Assembly: GCA_014859985.1 (NCBI GenBank)
Contig: JACZKN010000369.1
Span: 1-6,306 of the forward strand
Source of the DNA: Candidatus Krumholzibacteriia bacterium
GTDB lineage: Bacteria > Krumholzibacteriota > Krumholzibacteriia > LZORAL124-64-63
Direction: 5' to 3'
Length of the DNA: 6,306 nucleotides
The notes beneath the pieces were generated by a model. That model was not told the DNA's origin and did not search any database. It saw only the letters and a list, made by a program, of their open reading frames with translations. Below are positions 5,527 through 6,306 of this stretch, in pieces (positions within the stretch are counted from its first letter, which is position 1; every line of letters begins with the position of its first letter). Made by a program: the position numbers and the translations under genes.

Positions 5527-6306
5527 ATGACGCGCCCGTCGGCCCTGATCGCCCTTTTCCTGGTCCTTGGCACTTGGCCGGTGGCCGCCACCGCCACCCC
5601 GCTGCGCGAACTCTGGCCGCCGTTGGTGGCCCTGGCCGTGATCGCGGCCACGCGCCACGCCCTGGTGGGCCTGCTGGTCGGCGGGTTCTGCGGCGCGGTC
5701 ATCCTCGCCGGCGGCGATCCCTGGCAGGCCTACCTGGCGGTGCTGCGGGACCACCTGGCGCCCAGCCTGGCGAGCTCCTGGAAGACCGGCGCCATCCTCT
5801 TTACCCTCGTCCTGGGCGGCTTCGCCGCGGTGCTGGACGCCGGCGGCGGCTTCCGCACGCTCCTGGGTCGGCTGGTCGCCGGCGGGGGCGACGCCGACCG
5901 GCGGTTCCAGCTGGCGGCCCTGGGCCTGGGCCTGCTCTGCTTCTTCGACGGCCTCGCGAACAGCATGATGGTGGGCCGCGTGGGCCGCGACCTGGCCGAC
6001 CGCTGCGGCACCGCCCGGGTGAAGCTGGCCTACATCGTCGACTCGACCTCGTCGGCGGTGGCCTGCGTCGCCCTGGTCTCCACCTGGATCGCCTTCCAGC
6101 TGGCGATGATCCGCGAGGGCTTCGCCCTGGCCGGCCGCGAGGTCAACCCCTACGCCGAGTTCCTGGCCTCCCTGCCGGCGAACTTCCACTGCTGGTTCAC
6201 CCTGGTGCTGCTGTGGGTGTCGGTCACGCAGCGCTTCGACCCCGGGCCCATGGGACGCTACACCGCCGCGGCGCGGTCGGCCGGGCGGGCACCCGCTGCC
6301 GCCTCG
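5527..6306 (+). CDS. NhaC-family Na+/H+ antiporter-like protein, N-terminal 260 residues (3' end outside window)
   Basis: Membrane transporter open to the window edge; NhaC-family proteins are often 450-550 residues or more, so about half is seen. It begins with a signal-peptide-like segment (hydrophobic 6-22, ending AATATP), then membrane segments at about 29-61 and 88-106, and the family core at 128-195. The strongest evidence is KLAYIVDSTSSAVACVALVS (166-185), followed by TWIAFQL, closely matching the NhaC-family segment usually read as AYIVDSTAAPVA followed by STWIG. Just before it, CFFDGLANSMMVG (138-150) corresponds to the usual FFDDYANTLLVG, with the second Asp changed to G142. NhaC members exchange Na+ for H+, some with organic acids as substrates; the substrate here is unassigned. 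The ATG has AAGGA (5514-5518) 8 bases upstream within a purine-rich GGAGGAAGGA. It is divergent from the DUF2807 gene and has its own promoter. Confidence 0.87.
   Translation, partial: MTRPSALIALFLVLGTWPVAATATPLRELWPPLVALAVIAATRHALVGLLVGGFCGAVILAGGDPWQAYLAVLRDHLAPSLASSWKTGAILFTLVLGGFAAVLDAGGGFRTLLGRLVAGGGDADRRFQLAALGLGLLCFFDGLANSMMVGRVGRDLADRCGTARVKLAYIVDSTSSAVACVALVSTWIAFQLAMIREGFALAGREVNPYAEFLASLPANFHCWFTLVLLWVSVTQRFDPGPMGRYTAAARSAGRAPAAAS

Noticed and set aside
4528..6189. 553-codon minus-strand open frame over the DUF2807 and antiporter genes
   Set aside because: It runs out of frame through DUF2807 and antisense to the antiporter, with no recognisable domain and a low-complexity composition.

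Overview
The window is a GC-rich bacterial chromosome segment (by eye about 65-72% G+C, almost every codon ending in G or C). It holds seven clear genes, one probable frameshifted small gene and one possible leader peptide. The organism cannot be named from sequence alone. The secreted protein at 1766-2233 resembles short secreted proteins I associate from memory with candidate phyla around the FCB group (Eisenbacteria/Krumholzibacteria-like), which makes an environmental or metagenomic genome plausible but unproven.

Left part (1-1655): a divergent peroxide-defence pair. The 5' two thirds or less of a catalase-peroxidase gene (katG, minus strand, cut by the window edge) faces away from a Fur/PerR-family regulator (plus strand). 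The spacer between them carries four related 12-base half-sites overlapping the likely promoters. This is the classical layout of peroxide sensing: the regulator probably represses katG and itself until H2O2 oxidises it. The regulator keeps all five regulatory metal ligands of PerR but has lost all four cysteines of the structural zinc site.

Middle (1656-4700): a small secreted protein of unknown function with its own promoter. It is followed by a 379-base gap in which the minus strand reads like a short protein broken by two one-base frameshifts; its stop codon shares the palindrome CTAG with the stop of the secreted-protein gene. Then comes a plus-strand unit: a candidate 8-codon leader ORF with the best ribosome binding site of the unit, a DinB/YfiT-like four-helix protein, and 15 bases later a sodium:solute symporter of the SGLT type.

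Right part (4701-6306): a convergent minus-strand gene for an exported DUF2807 (head-GIN type) beta-repeat protein. Divergent from it, behind a good promoter, is the N-terminal 260 codons of an NhaC-family Na+/H+ antiporter-like protein that runs off the window. Both transporters are probably powered by or exchange sodium, but nothing else ties them together.

No phage, CRISPR, insertion sequence, tRNA or rRNA was seen. I do not see a clearly new multi-gene system. The most interesting points are the cysteine-less PerR with its half-site array, the broken minus-strand gene, and the leader ORF in front of the DinB gene.
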